From positions 15,624,813 through 15,688,812 of the forward strand of contig NC_066833.1 of assembly GCF_001640805.2 (NCBI RefSeq): a DNA stretch of 64,000 nucleotides. Direction: 5' to 3'. Below the pieces are notes generated by a model. It was given only the letters and a program-made list of their open reading frames with translations. It was not told the origin of the DNA and made no database searches. The position numbers and the translations under genes are program-made. Shown here one piece after another: positions 51,697 through 64,000 of the stretch. Source of the stretch: Lates calcarifer. Lineage: Eukaryota; Chordata; Actinopteri; Centropomidae. Positions within the stretch are counted from its first letter, which is position 1. The number at the start of each line of letters is the position of its first letter.

Positions 51697-51822
51697 TAGG
51701 ATTTGTTGTTGTTCATGACATTCGTGATTCTGAAGTGGTTATCTTTTGTTTTTGAATAATAATAATAAGAAAAAAAGTATATGGAATAGGAAGGGCAATA
51801 CAAAGGGCAATGGGAGGGTTAA
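51600..51822. mobile_element. TTAA-flanked MITE-like element (piggyBac-type) with internal (GT)n
   Basis: TTAA stands at both edges (51600-51603 and 51819-51822), as expected of a TTAA target-site duplication. The left end reads CCCTTGCGTTGTCC and the right end, reverse-complemented, CCCTCCCATTGCCC: diverged terminal inverted repeats. The 215-bp interior carries a (GT)n tract (51655-51694) and an AATAATAATAAGAAAAAAAG segment. I recall this layout from a common teleost element with TTAACCCT ends. There is no transposase, so it is non-autonomous. Superfamily assignment rests on the TTAA site and is inference. Confidence 0.65.
51655..51694. repeat. (GT)n microsatellite inside the MITE-like element
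   Basis: Uninterrupted TG run of about 40 bases, placed internally in the TTAA-flanked element. It therefore probably arrived with the element rather than arising independently. Confidence 0.9.
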
Positions 51823-54800
51823 GTTTTGAGGACTTGTTGGCTGCCACTTACTAACATTTGACTTAAATCTATTATTGATTCAATTGATTTTTAGATTCCT
51901 GTGTTAAAAGAAAAAAGGTTGTAAAAAGGATTACATTTAATCAAAATTGTGTTTTTTTCCTGTCTGGTCTGTGTGGTCCAAGATGGGACTCAAGAGGCAG
52001 GTAGACGGATGTATCTTTTGGCTGCTAGTGCTTAAGACGTGCTTGGGTTTTGCATGCTAAAAGCTAACCATAAAACCACATACCTGCAGCTGTCTCCAGG
52101 TATATGTTTTTACTAAGTGTGTGAATGGAACTCAACTCTTCAGATGTTTCGTATTAAAAGCCTACATCAGGAGAGACCGGGATAATGCCCTCTGAACTGC
52201 TGGTAAACTTTTTATGTGAAACATTTTTGCTTCAAGTGTGGAGTTTCATGGACATTGGCTTAAGACTGAATAAAAAGTAGGAGCAACTGCAATGAATGGA
52301 GACATCTTAATAAATAAAATATTTGTTCGAAAGTATTAGGAATAAGCCTTTCTCTTATATAGGCCAGATGATCTCTCCTGAAAGAGAAAAGAAAGAAAAT
52401 AAGGAGTTTTGTGACCTAACATAAACTCAGTGTCCTGAAAGGCAGCTGAGAGTTGTTCCCTGTTAGTGCTCAACCTCACACTGATGGAGAAAGATGTTGA
52501 GGCAACACACAAACATGCAGGTTTTCTAAGGACAAAAGACAGAGGAAGATGCTGAAGAGAACTCAACAGTATTTGAGAATTTAAGTTATATAGCAATATT
52601 TTTGATAGCAAACATTAACCAAAGGGGTGGTTTTGTATGTACTCTTTTTAAACATATTTTATAGCAGCAGCTGATCAGTGATCTGTATCAGCCTGGCTGA
52701 TTCTAATGACATGAAAACAGTGATTGCCATCTAAAAAGTAGCCCGCCCCCACTCAAATAGCTGGAACAGTTCCATTACCAAAAAGATATGTGCCGGAAAA
52801 ATGCCACTGATGATTAAAAAAAAGTGATCAAGTTAACAATTTAGCTATTAAACATCACACAGAAACAAACCAGAGAGATATGAAATGAGTTTTACACACA
52901 CACACTAACCACTAACACACTAACTTGCGATATGTGCTGTGCTGTGCTGTTACTACCTTCCTTTGCCAAACTGCAGTCAGAAGAAATAACATTTTCTTGC
53001 TATGTGTGCTCCTTTCAGTCTATGCGACTGATAAATGTCGTCCTTTCAGCGAGCCGTGGCAGGAGGTAACCAACTACTGTTCCAACCTCCCCATCTCCCC
53101 TCGCTGTGCACCCCCTGCTGGCTCAGCTGGTCTGGAAACCCACCTTAATATAGATCAGGCACCTGGGAGAACAGCCTGGGGTCCTGGCCCTCTGGCCCAT
53201 TCCAGAGCTTTATTGATAGGCACTGAGACAGGCTGCCAATATCACAGCAGCACATGGACCTTGTGGCTGTCTATTAGTGTGTGTGTGTGTGGTTTCCTTG
53301 AGTACTGTATGTGTGCATCTACATTGTGGCACTAAGAGCTCTTTTAATGTTCTTCCATCTTTGCTAGAACATCCTTTATGGGCATGCCCGGATACACATG
53401 CATTAGATTAGTTTTTTTCTTTCTGCCTCTCATTTTTAAATGTCATGATTTATTCCATCTAAATAATGACATTGTAGTGTTAAATCAATAAAATGGAAAA
53501 TGAGAACAGGGAATGCACGTGTACATCTTCTATCTCTACCCCATTTTACAGAGGTTTGACTTCATCTATACAGCATATAAGAACATGAAACACTTGAAAA
53601 ATGGGGGTAAAGAGGATGGGTAATAAGAAACACGGAAAGAAAAGTGTAGAAGGAGGCAGACAGAATAGAAGGAGAATGAAGAGGTGGTTAATATTTCATT
53701 AGTTAATTAGAGACTGTGCTACGTTCTGAGCGAGTGTGCTGTAGCTCTAGGCTCATGGGTGTCATTGTGGCCGGCACAGTCATCACTTACTGTACCAGCC
53801 TATTTCCGATGGCCTCCACTTCACAACAAATACAGCACCAGGACCAGAATAGTTCTTTTGCCAGTCACACAAACCAAGGGAAAGTGGAAGGAAAGGGAAA
53901 AAAACAGTTCAAAGTGCTGTTTTGGTCTCTTTATGGTGAGACCAAAACAGCAGTGGTGAATATGCTATAGTCCAATATTAAAGTCCATCATTGTCAGAGG
54001 AAATGCTAGAGATTAGTTACAGTTTGGTATCAGTCAAGGCCAGTTTTATCAGCTCCTTTAAAAGCAGCTCCTGACATGATGTAGCAAAAGTTTGAGAACT
54101 GCAATGAAAGTCCAGCAGACCTTCTCCTATATGGAAACTGTATTATTCCACAGGGTGTTCAGAGTCATAACATGGACACACACAGTACAACAGTCCAACT
54201 ATAAATGCTTTCTTTAAGTTGAACTCGGTGACGTCAAGCTGCCTATGAGTTTTTAGTGTCACAGCAATTCCTGGTTTTATGTTACCTTATACAGAAATGA
54301 TATGAATGAGTTCCACTTAGTGAGGTATACAGATTTAAATATGGGATAAAAGAGCAGTGCTTTTGGCCTGGTATTCATGGTATGGTATTGGCAGATATCC
54401 TGTGTTGAAGTATTAGAATCAGTATTGCAATCAGTGATCGACTTTGGCAGGCCTCTAGTGGTCGCGCCCAAAAAGACATAATGGTGCACAACATTGCACG
54501 TCCCCTATCAGCCTTTATAGAAATGCTTCTTTCACATTTAAGCAAACAAAAGTGTCTACATGATTTTACTCTGCTACATCATGTATCACAGCCAAGGCTC
54601 TTCTCTTTTGCAACCTCTGGCAACACTTTGGCAGAGAGACCTGTGCTCACAAAAGGGCAGGTAAACAAATGTTTTTGGAAAAGTATACAGAGAGAAGCGC
54701 GGGCCTGAAATACACCTATTGTAAATGTAACTTTCATGTGTACTTTTTCAAGACGTAAGAACAGAGTGAAGCCATCTTCTCCGATTTGTGCTTCTTTGTC

Positions 54801-56515
54801 AGGACAGCCCAAACTGACTAACCCTCTTGACCGCTCAGGAGTTCTAACATCACAGATACCTAAAACCTATGTTGAATACAATTGTGCCACTGTGTGCAAA
54901 TCTGAAAACTCTGGACAAACTAGTAGGCTGTAAGACTGAGGTAAAACCAAAGCGCTTGTTGTGCTCAAGAGCACATACGTTTGTGTGATTACTTGAAAGC
55001 AGATGGAAGATTTAATCACCCATCTTCCATTTATCTCATGTCTACACTGCTGGCATAATTTGATTCACTTTGCATTTCTTCTGTACATCTGAATGTGATT
55101 ACTGGTTTACAGCAAAAGTGAAACAACAATGCGTGGCATGCTGGGACTGGGTGATTTATATAGCTATTTCTTCACTGTAAAGTAACCAAACACTTTTATG
55201 CTCTGACCAGTGCACTGTTTGCCTGGTTTGAGCAAGTGGGTGGCAAACAAAGCCAATCACAGTCATACGTTAAACTTGCAATGCAGTGCCCCACTGGATT
55301 GGTAATGATGCCTACTGCAGCTGTTGTCCCACTTTGGTAAACGGCAAAGCCTCCAAAATAAAGAAAAGGTTAGGGAACATGTACTTTGCCTGTCAAAGCT
55401 CCACTTTTTCTGCACAAAATATAGGGCCTAGAGACCCAGGCAGGGAGACAGCGAGGACATGAGGTAAGAATAATCGAGGACAGAAGGGCAGGATTTAGGA
55501 AAGCAGTGGGAGGTGTTTGCCTCCTCAGAGAGAAACCATAGAAATGCCAGTTACCTCAGGCTTCTGAGGAAGAGCGCTGGGAGAGAGGAGTGTACGTTTG
55601 TTGTTTGTGTGTGTGTGAGAGAGAGAGCGAAAGAGAGAGAGAATATTAGGAAAAAGAAGTTTTTGACACATTGTTGCTAAAAATGACAATTAAAATGTCT
55701 CTTTTTCTGTTAAATAAGTCTGATTACTATTTCAGGCACAGATGTTGAGACAGAGGTGAGAAAGTGTCTTCTCTTTTTAACAAGCATGTTGTAATGTGAG
55801 ACTATCACATTGAATCCAAAAAAGACACAGATGTCTCAATGATGAGTCGTAGATGCCACAATAGAGAGAGAGAGTGTATTGTTGGAATAAGTAGCTCTTA
55901 GTGCATGTGAGCAGGTATATATAGGCAGGAAATCCTGATCAGGTCTCTCTACAGTTGTGTTTTGGTTTGTAGATTTGGCAGCAAAACATTCTAGGAATGA
56001 ATAATTACACAGATGTACACACACATGCACATACACACACATATGCAGGAACGCACATGAAAAGCTTTGTCTTGTTTTGCGAGTCCCCTGTGCAATAACG
56101 TCTTGCCAATCCATGAATACAGTTTTCCGTAGAGAGCAGAGCAGAGAGAGACTGATGCACATGAGCTGTGATTGATGCTTTATTGAGCTTATCAACCCAG
56201 TGGGGAACAGAAAACTTAATTCTCCAACTCTTGTCTTCTCACTGCAAGACCAGAGGAAAAAAAACAAAGAGAGCAGGGACCCGGGGTCTGCATGTTAATT
56301 ATAAATACATAAAATAAACCCAAGTGCTTTGTGTGTGTGTGTGTTCTCAGTAATTAGCACCAATACTACTAGAATTAAAGGTTTGAAGCCAAAGGAATTC
56401 ATTCATTCAACATGAAAAGTTTAATCATAAAAAGACTTACATGTTAATGCAGGTAACATGTCACATTTCATCTTACCACAATGAAATGAAAAAAAATTTA
56501 AAGTCAATAAATGTA

Positions 56516-56544
56516 TTCTTTCTTTCTTTCTTTCTTTCTTTCTT
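56516..56544. repeat. (TTCT)n tetranucleotide repeat
   Basis: About seven TTCT/TCTT units in a row, the only clear tetranucleotide tract in the window. Confidence 0.9.
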
Positions 56545-58429
56545 ATCACATTACTGCTACTCAGGTCTTCAATCGTCCCTTGTCTCTTTGCATTGCATTG
56601 TGGGGCATATTTTCCACTGCCAACATACTATAACATAGGGAAATTATAACATTTTCTTCCACCACCAAAATGTCACTTACTATCATAGCATTAAAATCAT
56701 GGTTAAAAACTATATGCCAGTAAAATATGTAACTATGACTGTTTGCTCCAAACCCCCCTTAAAATAAAGAATAAATGTGCAATCATACTCTCATTTGAAA
56801 ACCGGAAGTGTCCAGAAAAGGATTCTGTGGTTATTCGTCCCCTGTAGGAATTTACTGTGTAAAAGAAGCCTGTAATGAGTAATAATACAGATTTCAGTAC
56901 AGTTTCCATTGGCAGAATGACTTTATATAACTATACATGGTTTGTGTGAATGTGTGTGAATGTGCGTGAGTAAGTGTCTGGCTGGCCTTGAGCTGGTTTG
57001 TAACATGACTTTACATGCATTTGATGTGAGCCTAAAGTGTAACTGCAGTCAAAGCTGCACTGTGCTGTTTCTGTGAGAAGTTTGAGGACACTGTATATCC
57101 AAGCCACCACACTGTTACAGTATTTGAGGCAGCACTTCCACATGCGTCACACCTTCAACTTTTTAAACAGCTGCAACTGTAACGCTTGGGCCCCTTTTGC
57201 TCTTCAAATGAATTACCACTCAGGTCTAGACTGGCAAGTTTGCAGTCTCCACCGGTAATGTTTCACTGAGCAGAATTTGTTTCACTTTGGAAAATTAGCA
57301 TTCAACAGTAGCTTTCACCCTCAGATCAAGGTGTTGTTGCTGCTGTTTTTAGCAGCTTTCACTCCTACACTCCTGGTTCTAGCCAGCTATGATTCAGGTC
57401 TACTAATTGTCTTCATGGCATGAACAAACCCTCAGGGATATCAGAAAATAACCCTGAGTGATAACTCACGTTCATATTTCTTTTTCAGATCAGTTCTTTG
57501 CTTCCAGGTATGTCATGTGACCTACAGTATGTGAGTGTATACTGTAGATCTCTGTGAATGCATGTGTGTCATTATTTTTGATACACATAGCAGTCTACTA
57601 TGGCTACTCATTAAATGTCCATAAAGATGTGGTTATTGTTTCTCCATAGGACTGTGCACACCTGTGTGTGTGGATTAGTGTAACTGTGATGACCTGGCAA
57701 CAGAGTTATTTGGCTGAGAAAAGACTCTGGCCCTCTCCAACCCTCTGCTGTAGTCATTGCTGATTTTTGACTCCTGGCACACATACTCCAGCTATAGGCC
57801 AGGGCAGCTCCACCCCATAATCACTATTGATTACTGATAATCCAGTTAGGAGAAGGAAAACTGCCTGGGTTTTGGCAATGTGTAGAAGATGGCATCAGCT
57901 AGATGAGCTATCCTCTTACAGTGCTGCTGAAGTAGGAAGGAGGGAGCATTTTAGAATTGAACTCCACTTTCAGAAAATCCCTCAGTCTCTCTCCGCTCCC
58001 TCAAATTTGTTGCCAATTTTATGTTATTTTTCCTCAAGAGCTGTAATGCCAATCTTACTAAATCAGACCTACAGAAGCAACACTCCTGTAACATTTCCAA
58101 CAAGGCTCAAATTTGATACAGTCAAGGTTTAATATAATTTAATTTCTTGTTCCTTTTTTTAAGAGCTCTATAAAAATGTCATTTGAACATGATCTATTAT
58201 GCACAAAGAGATCATAGCAAATTTTTAGACTGTCAGTCCAGTCTACAAAAAATTGTTCATTCATTCAAACAACAATAATTATCAATCCAGCTTTCATCTT
58301 TCATTAGAATGCTACATACACCCTGTGAACAAATAGGAACTAAATGAGAGTCACAATCTAATGTCTTGTCATGCCTTCATGTCAGCAAATGCCAAAGCCG
58401 TCCGTCCCATTCTCATGAGTGCAATATTT

Positions 58430-58700
58430 CAATAACGCCTTGAGAGAATTAATTCAAATTTGGGACAAATGTTCACTTGCACTCAAGGATGAACTGAGTA
58501 GAGCTAAGTAGTCAAAGGTGAAAGGTCAATGTCAGTGTGACCTCACAAAACCTGTTTCTGGGATTGCGAACGCAATTTCTCAGAGAGAATTTCTTCAAAT
58601 TTGACACAAACTTTCAAAACACTCAAAGATGAACTGACTAGATTTTGGGCCACTGTGACTGCACAAAACAAGTTTTTGGCCATAACTCAAGAATTCACAT
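58430..58700. repeat. Diverged two-unit tandem repeat (about 130 bp per unit)
   Basis: Two consecutive units share the order: 'gagagaatt..ttcaaattt', 'gacaaa', 'cactcaaggatgaactga' (unit 2: 'cactcaaagatgaactga'), a TAG-rich stretch, 'gtgac..cacaaaac', and a run of T with G. The unit boundary is near 58570. A similar series is common in teleosts, where it often appears as tandem arrays. Confidence 0.6.
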
Positions 58701-61700
58701 CCTACATGGCAAGCGTATAACAGCAAGTTGGTAACTCTCATTTAACTCTGCTTGGATTGTAAGCAGAATATATTGAGAAAATGTATTAGGGGGTCTGGGT
58801 CTGGACTAGCGAAAACAGAGAGTGTCACTTGCACAGGTGGCATCAGACTATTTAAAGGTCCCCTATTAAAAATCCAGTGTTTCTCATCAAAATACCATCG
58901 TGTGTATCCATGTGTCTTTTGGTACTGTTGATCAGTGGAAAGGTGTGCAGCAGAATGTGAGGTACATGTGCATTAAATATAGACACAGGGAGCAACTAGT
59001 GGTGGTGAAAAGCAATCATTCCACTGCCAAACACTGGAAAACTTTCCTCCGTCATATCACTACTTTATCACTACTTTCCAACTCACACTTTTCCAACACT
59101 TCTCCTGCAGAGTTGAATACTTCCAGTATGGTACATTTACAAAACCACTTTTAGCAAATGCATCAAGCCAGCAAGGTTACAGCAAGGAGTCTGTGTCTGA
59201 AAAGGATTTTATATTCTTTGAGAGAGTCCACTCTTTGGAATCTGCTTTACTGAAGGCCATCTATTTTCGGGTTGAGGGGCCTTTGATAAAGAAATAAATA
59301 ATTTATCAACAGTTTGATACCGTATAGTTTCTGAGTGCTGTTTAAGAGAATCAGATAGAAACAAAATAGATTTAGAAAGAGGAAAAAAGAAAATGAGAAA
59401 GGAAACAGAAAGGAGGCAAAGGAGAGAGGATGATAGGTTAAGAAAAACAGCTTCAGTTAATCTGCAGTGTGGGAGATAAAGAGAAAGGAAAAGATGTACT
59501 GTAGGTGTATAAAGCTAAACTCAGTAAGGCATTAACACACATGTTTTTGGAAAAAAAAAAACTTTTACATTATATCATACTGCAGTTGAGGAAATATGAA
59601 AACTCTTTGAATTTACTTTTAAATTCAAGGTGGAATCATCAGGACAGACTATGTTAGGATGACATTTTAAACACTGAATTTAAAAATGTAAAAATTCAAA
59701 ACTTAATCATCATCAATAAGGAAGTCATTCTTCACATACTATCATCTTTTTTCCACTGGATACACCACAGCCTTCAGTTAACAGAAACACAAATTGACAG
59801 CATACAAACATGATATGTGTACATGCTAAATGCTTTTAAACCACCTTAAATTTGAATTTAAAAACACAACATTGCCCCATACAGATTCTTTGTGATGGAT
59901 AATAGTTAAATGTGAGAAAGCAGGCATCTACTGCGCTGTATGGCATAATCCTGGCCATCCACTCCCACACTCTCTGCATCTCCACAGCATGGAGCATCCA
60001 CTGTCTGTCAACACTCTAATGGGAGGCAAACCAAACAACACAGAGGGAAGGGGCCCAGAATATACACAAACTGCACATATATAAATGGATACTGGGCCAG
60101 TTTTTTGCAGATTGGAGCATTGTGAGTTACGCTGATAATGGATCTTGTTTTGCATGTTCTGCCTTGGACAGCTGGAGTGGATCTGTGTCATTTCAGCATT
60201 GCTGCTTCAGTGAAAAGATGCTCAGATGCCAGTTGTAAAGCGATTATAGATGCTGCAGCTTGGTCACAGGAGGGGGGCAAGGTTTAGAGGGTCATTACAG
60301 CAGAAACTGTTAAACACAGACAATAAACAAAATGTCCTCAAGAACAAAACCAATTAGTAGGATGATTTAAAAACTGTATGCATCATACTGTCAGAAAACC
60401 TGAGCCTCACTGCCTTTTTTTTTTTTTTTTGCCTTTTTCCCCCTTCACAGCACAGCAGATTTAATAGTGCTTGGATAAAACTGAAGCATGATTAAAGGAC
60501 TGAGTACAAGATAATTGTATTTAATGCAACGCACACATGGGGTCAATAATAAGAGTGAAAAATGCTGTTGCACAGTGTAGTTAGTGTTGCACAGTGCTGC
60601 AGGGCTGGCTCATGTCCTTCCCGTTCTCTGAATATGGGGTCCCGTTGGAGTCTGAAGGCAGTGATGGCAGCTAAGTGAGCTCTGGATTGATGTTCTCCTA
60701 CAGCAAAGCACTGCAGAGGCCTGACGCTCGCTCCCTTCTATCCCCCACCCGCTGAACCTCTTCTTCACTTACCTGCATTGCACCAGTTATTTCTCACCTC
60801 CAACTTAACATCTTCTCCTGTCCTATAGATTCAGAGCACCAGAGTCCTCCTGCCTCCCTCCCTCTGCCCTTGCTCTCTCAGTAAACACTGCAGGGCTTCA
60901 TTCACATGTGCTCAGGTGTGGGCTGACTTCAAGTGAAGGCAGATAGTCGCCCTGTTAGCACTGATTCTGAAATACGGACATCTGCCATGGGGGAAATAAC
61001 CATAAACTGGAGCCTCGTGAAACCTGAACTTGAAAGGTTTTTTGTCTTAGCTCTGCCTTACATTTGGATAGTGTTTTACAAACCAGAATGTGTCTGTTTA
61101 CAGTGCAGTCAAACAAACTTATGTTGTATTACTAAAGAACTCTACTTTTATCACCTACTGCTGCTAATCTCAGAGTTTACTGTGGGTTCTCCTTGTTGTT
61201 CCATTACTCCCTGCAATATTTAAAACTGATCAGTAAAAGAATGCAGAAAATGACTTGTTTTATAGACACACTCAAATGATCGATTCCTGGTTAGCACATA
61301 AGTACAGTGACAATTACATTTTCTACAAATGTTTCACTATAAAAGCTACCTCATTTGCATTAGCAGCAACTTAATACAGCTCCTAATTGTTTGTAGGAGA
61401 GTGAAAACTAAAAAGTGAGGCTGTTATCAGTGAGATAAAATTACAAACTGTTGTGCTGGATTACATACATGCCTCATTTCCTGTGAATCCCTTTTGCGTT
61501 GGGGCAATTTGAATCCAGCACCAGAATGGTGGACTCTGCTATTTACACTGAACTACTACTGAGAGGTAATCACAGATTGTAAATACATTGAATGTCTATT
61601 GCTGATAAAATGCAGACGATAAATAGCATCATAAAAAGGGCTAATGAGTCTTAATGATAACTTCTAACTTTAAAATGGTGACACAAGGACAAACCTAATT

Positions 61701-62758
61701 TTATGTGCTGTTTCATGTGTAAGTGCAGTCTTAGGACAGACAACAACATATTGGTTTTCTTTCACATTTACTCATGAAGATGTTGATAAGTAGTCGATCA
61801 ACTGAGCGGAGCAGAGTTAACAAAACCAGAAATTACTTTTTTGGAAGTAACTATGCCACCTGAATGGTATCTGCAAATGTTTTACCAGTAACGCACATTT
61901 GAAGTAACAGGTTAAGTCCCCGGTGAAATACGCCAATAACATCAGATAGGTGTACCACTGTTTTTTGCTAAACTGGCCCCCCTCAGCCAGTGGACCGTGG
62001 CGAGCTCCTGGCTGCTGTTCAAAAGCTCTGCCTAGGGGAACAGAACCCAGCTTTACACTGTCAACCCCAGGATTAAATGGATAAGTGGAGGAAAGGAAGG
62101 AAGACCTAGATGAGTGTCTTAATGTGTGTGTGCGAGACAATGGTGTGTGATTGATTGTGGTTGTAGGATGTGTTTACAGCATCTGGTGGGGGCCACTGCA
62201 AATCAGGCCCCTTCTTTTCCCCTGTCGCTATGGCAATGACTTCCTGATCCACTCTGGGCTGATTTAATACTCCTGGGGGACCTCTAAACACACGCCATGG
62301 ATGATCTCTAGGCTCCGCTCACCAGGCTTAGGCTGCCATGAATTCAATCAGTTACAAGTTAGAGCACCTGTGTGCACTTGGGTGAATATGTATTTGTCTA
62401 TGTGGGTTTGTGTATTTTCGCAATAAACAAAGTAATCATTTTCTGAGGTAATTCAATCAAGCAGTCAGTGTTTCAAAATGTAAAATCTGCATTTCATAGG
62501 AGATGATAAGTTTTCATTTCAAGCGTCATTGTGATCTGCTTTGTTTTCAATTTCTCACAACAGACAGAGATGGAATTATTTCATAAAAAACAACTTTCTT
62601 TTGAGTTTGGTTAGGCCTTTTTTTAATATAAACATTGAATTAAGCTTCTATTAATCTGACAGTGGTGCTCATACCGTCCATCCCACTGAGAGCACCTCAG
62701 CCTGCCTCAGGCACTCTGTGCAGCTTTTAGCTTCAGCCTAAGTAAATGAGTGCTGAAA

Positions 62759-62817
62759 CACACACACATACGCACACACACACACACACACACACACTCA
62801 CGCACGCACACGCACAC
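62759..62817. repeat. (CA)n microsatellite with CG interruptions
   Basis: About 59 bases of CA with several CG steps at its 3' half. Confidence 0.9.
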
Positions 62818-63599
62818 CTGGAAACTGCCCAATCCAACCACAGCCACAGTCTGAGTGAGAGGGCAGCAGATAAAACTGTGTTGATACTTTGGACTTAATA
62901 ACTTTAGGTACATGTTTGCCAGAGTGTTAGTCAAAAGACTGGCTGTGAACACAACACTGACATTAAGCTGACATGGAAAACTTGTAAGCTACCTATTTAT
63001 GCATCCAGCATATACCAAGCCATATTAGCATTTACTTGAAGTCACTTTCCTGGCGCCTCCCGTGCGCATATAGTTCTGTGTGTGTGTGTCATCTGCATTG
63101 TTGTACTAAATTCCTGATTGATGGTGATGGTGTTGTGGAACACTTTTTTGGGTGTTAATGTTATTGTTGGAGCATCTTAAGTGTTTTTAGTGGTGGTGGT
63201 TTTTGTCTGACAGTTGCCACCCAAAGAAAATTTAGGATAAGAAAACATAAACATAATCTAATGTAATTCCAAAATTCATTCTACCATTAGTTGTGGTGAG
63301 TGGCAAAAGTGAACCACAACAGTAAAGTTGCAAGCAAGCAGTGACTTGAAAGATACTCTTATAGACTTGACCTTATGTAGCAGATTGATGTTTAGTGCTT
63401 TGACTCACCTCTGAGCAGGTCTCTCACATCAAGTATGACATATATAAACTAAAATGGCCATCATTTAAATGAATGACCATTTTAATCGTAGCTGTTTCAG
63501 GCTCATCAGTGTTGTCTGTGCCAACTATGTCTCCTATAAATTACATTAACGTAACAGTTTTTCCTGTTACGTTTCCTGTTTTCTCTTTTGAATGAATGA

Positions 63600-63940
63600 A
63601 TTGATTGCAGGTGTGTAAAGTGTGAAACTATCTCACCATAGACTGGGGGTTCATATCCACAACCCTGCCTGAGGTTAGGCCCAGGGAATGGAAACACTTT
63701 GGTTAAGGTTAAATGGGAAAGATCATGCTTTTGGTTAAATGTGAACATGTTGTCTGAAGTCACAGTGGATTTTCTCTGGATTAAACCTGACCACGATCTT
63801 TCCCTAACCTTAACCAAGTGCTGTGAGTGCTTAAACATAACCATACAAGGGCATATTGCACGGCAAGATCAGATCTTTTTGGCAGAAGACAAATGAACGT
63901 CTCACTGATACATTCAGCATGAATGTATCAGTGAGACTCT
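63600..63940. mobile_element. Foldback (MITE-like) element
   Basis: Imperfect inverted arms lie at 63697-63727 (TTTGGTTAAGGTTAAATGGG and on) and 63792-63819 (CACGATCTTTCCCTAACC and on). They pair over about 27 bases with a 3-base gap around a loop of about 65 bases. Upstream is a GGGGGTTCATATCC segment resembling a tRNA B-box. At the 3' edge sits a perfect 18-bp inverted repeat. I recall a dispersed percomorph sequence of this layout. There is no coding capacity. The outer edges are uncertain and no target-site duplication was identified. Confidence 0.5.
63899..63937. repeat. Perfect 18-bp inverted repeat
   Basis: Arm GTCTCACTGATACATTCA (63899-63916) and its exact reverse complement (63920-63937) are separated by GCA. 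It lies at the 3' edge of the foldback element. Confidence 0.95.
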
Positions 63941-64000
63941 GTATCAATTTGAGACCTGCCAAATATTTAAATTAACAACATCATATGTTAACAGAAAACT

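Larger units (their letters stand above)
33470..64000 (+). other. NALF1: NALF1 intron 1 (5' part; runs off the window)
   Basis: From the donor at 33470 to the right edge I find no exon encoding the rest of NALF1 and no other supportable gene. That fits the very large first intron of this gene in vertebrates. Open frames are low-complexity (for example THTH and pyrimidine-rich frames) or unrecognised. The contents are microsatellites and short old transposon-like repeats, listed separately. The claim that all of it is intron rests on synteny and the absence of another gene, not on a seen acceptor. Confidence 0.7.

Noticed and set aside
63646..63662. GGGGGTTCATATCC as a tRNA T-arm
   Set aside because: No acceptor stem, D-arm or anticodon arm can be built around it, so it is not a tRNA gene; at most it is a tRNA-derived repeat segment.

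Overview
The window looks like nuclear DNA from a ray-finned fish, most likely a percomorph teleost. The genes have vertebrate exon/intron structure with GT-AG splice sites. The proteins are clear fish forms of vertebrate-only families. The non-coding DNA is AT-rich and crowded with (CA/GT)n microsatellites and short degenerate interspersed repeats of kinds I know from teleosts. There is no bacterial or phage gene organisation, no rRNA or tRNA gene and no CRISPR array.

Three protein genes can be supported. (1) TNFSF13B (BAFF), minus strand, is six compact exons between 11.74 and 9.51 kb and is complete. (2) ABHD13, minus strand, has its whole coding sequence in one exon at 16.38-15.33 kb. It has a likely non-coding first exon near 17.8-17.95 kb and a probable 2.9-kb 3' UTR ending near 12.42 kb. 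(3) NALF1 (FAM155A), plus strand, shows only its first coding exon (32.74-33.47 kb); everything from 33.47 kb to the right edge reads as its first intron.

Layout: 1-8.9 kb is intergenic DNA with microsatellites. 8.9-11.75 kb is TNFSF13B, followed by a short spacer. 12.4-18.0 kb is ABHD13 with its promoter. 18-32 kb is intergenic with old repeats. 32.1-33.5 kb is the GC-richer NALF1 5' end. 33.5-64 kb is intron, holding a TTAA-flanked MITE-like element, a LINE/SINE-tail-like repeat, a diverged tandem repeat and a foldback element.

The gene set matches the conserved vertebrate block that in human 13q33 runs FAM155A-LIG4-ABHD13-TNFSF13B. The notable difference is that no LIG4 coding exon is visible between ABHD13 and NALF1. 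The genes do not form a pathway: BAFF is a B-cell survival cytokine, ABHD13 an orphan membrane serine hydrolase, and NALF1 an accessory subunit of the NALCN sodium-leak channel. I found no convincing undescribed system. The best leads are the missing LIG4, a uORF whose stop overlaps the NALF1 start codon, and several intact inverted repeats.
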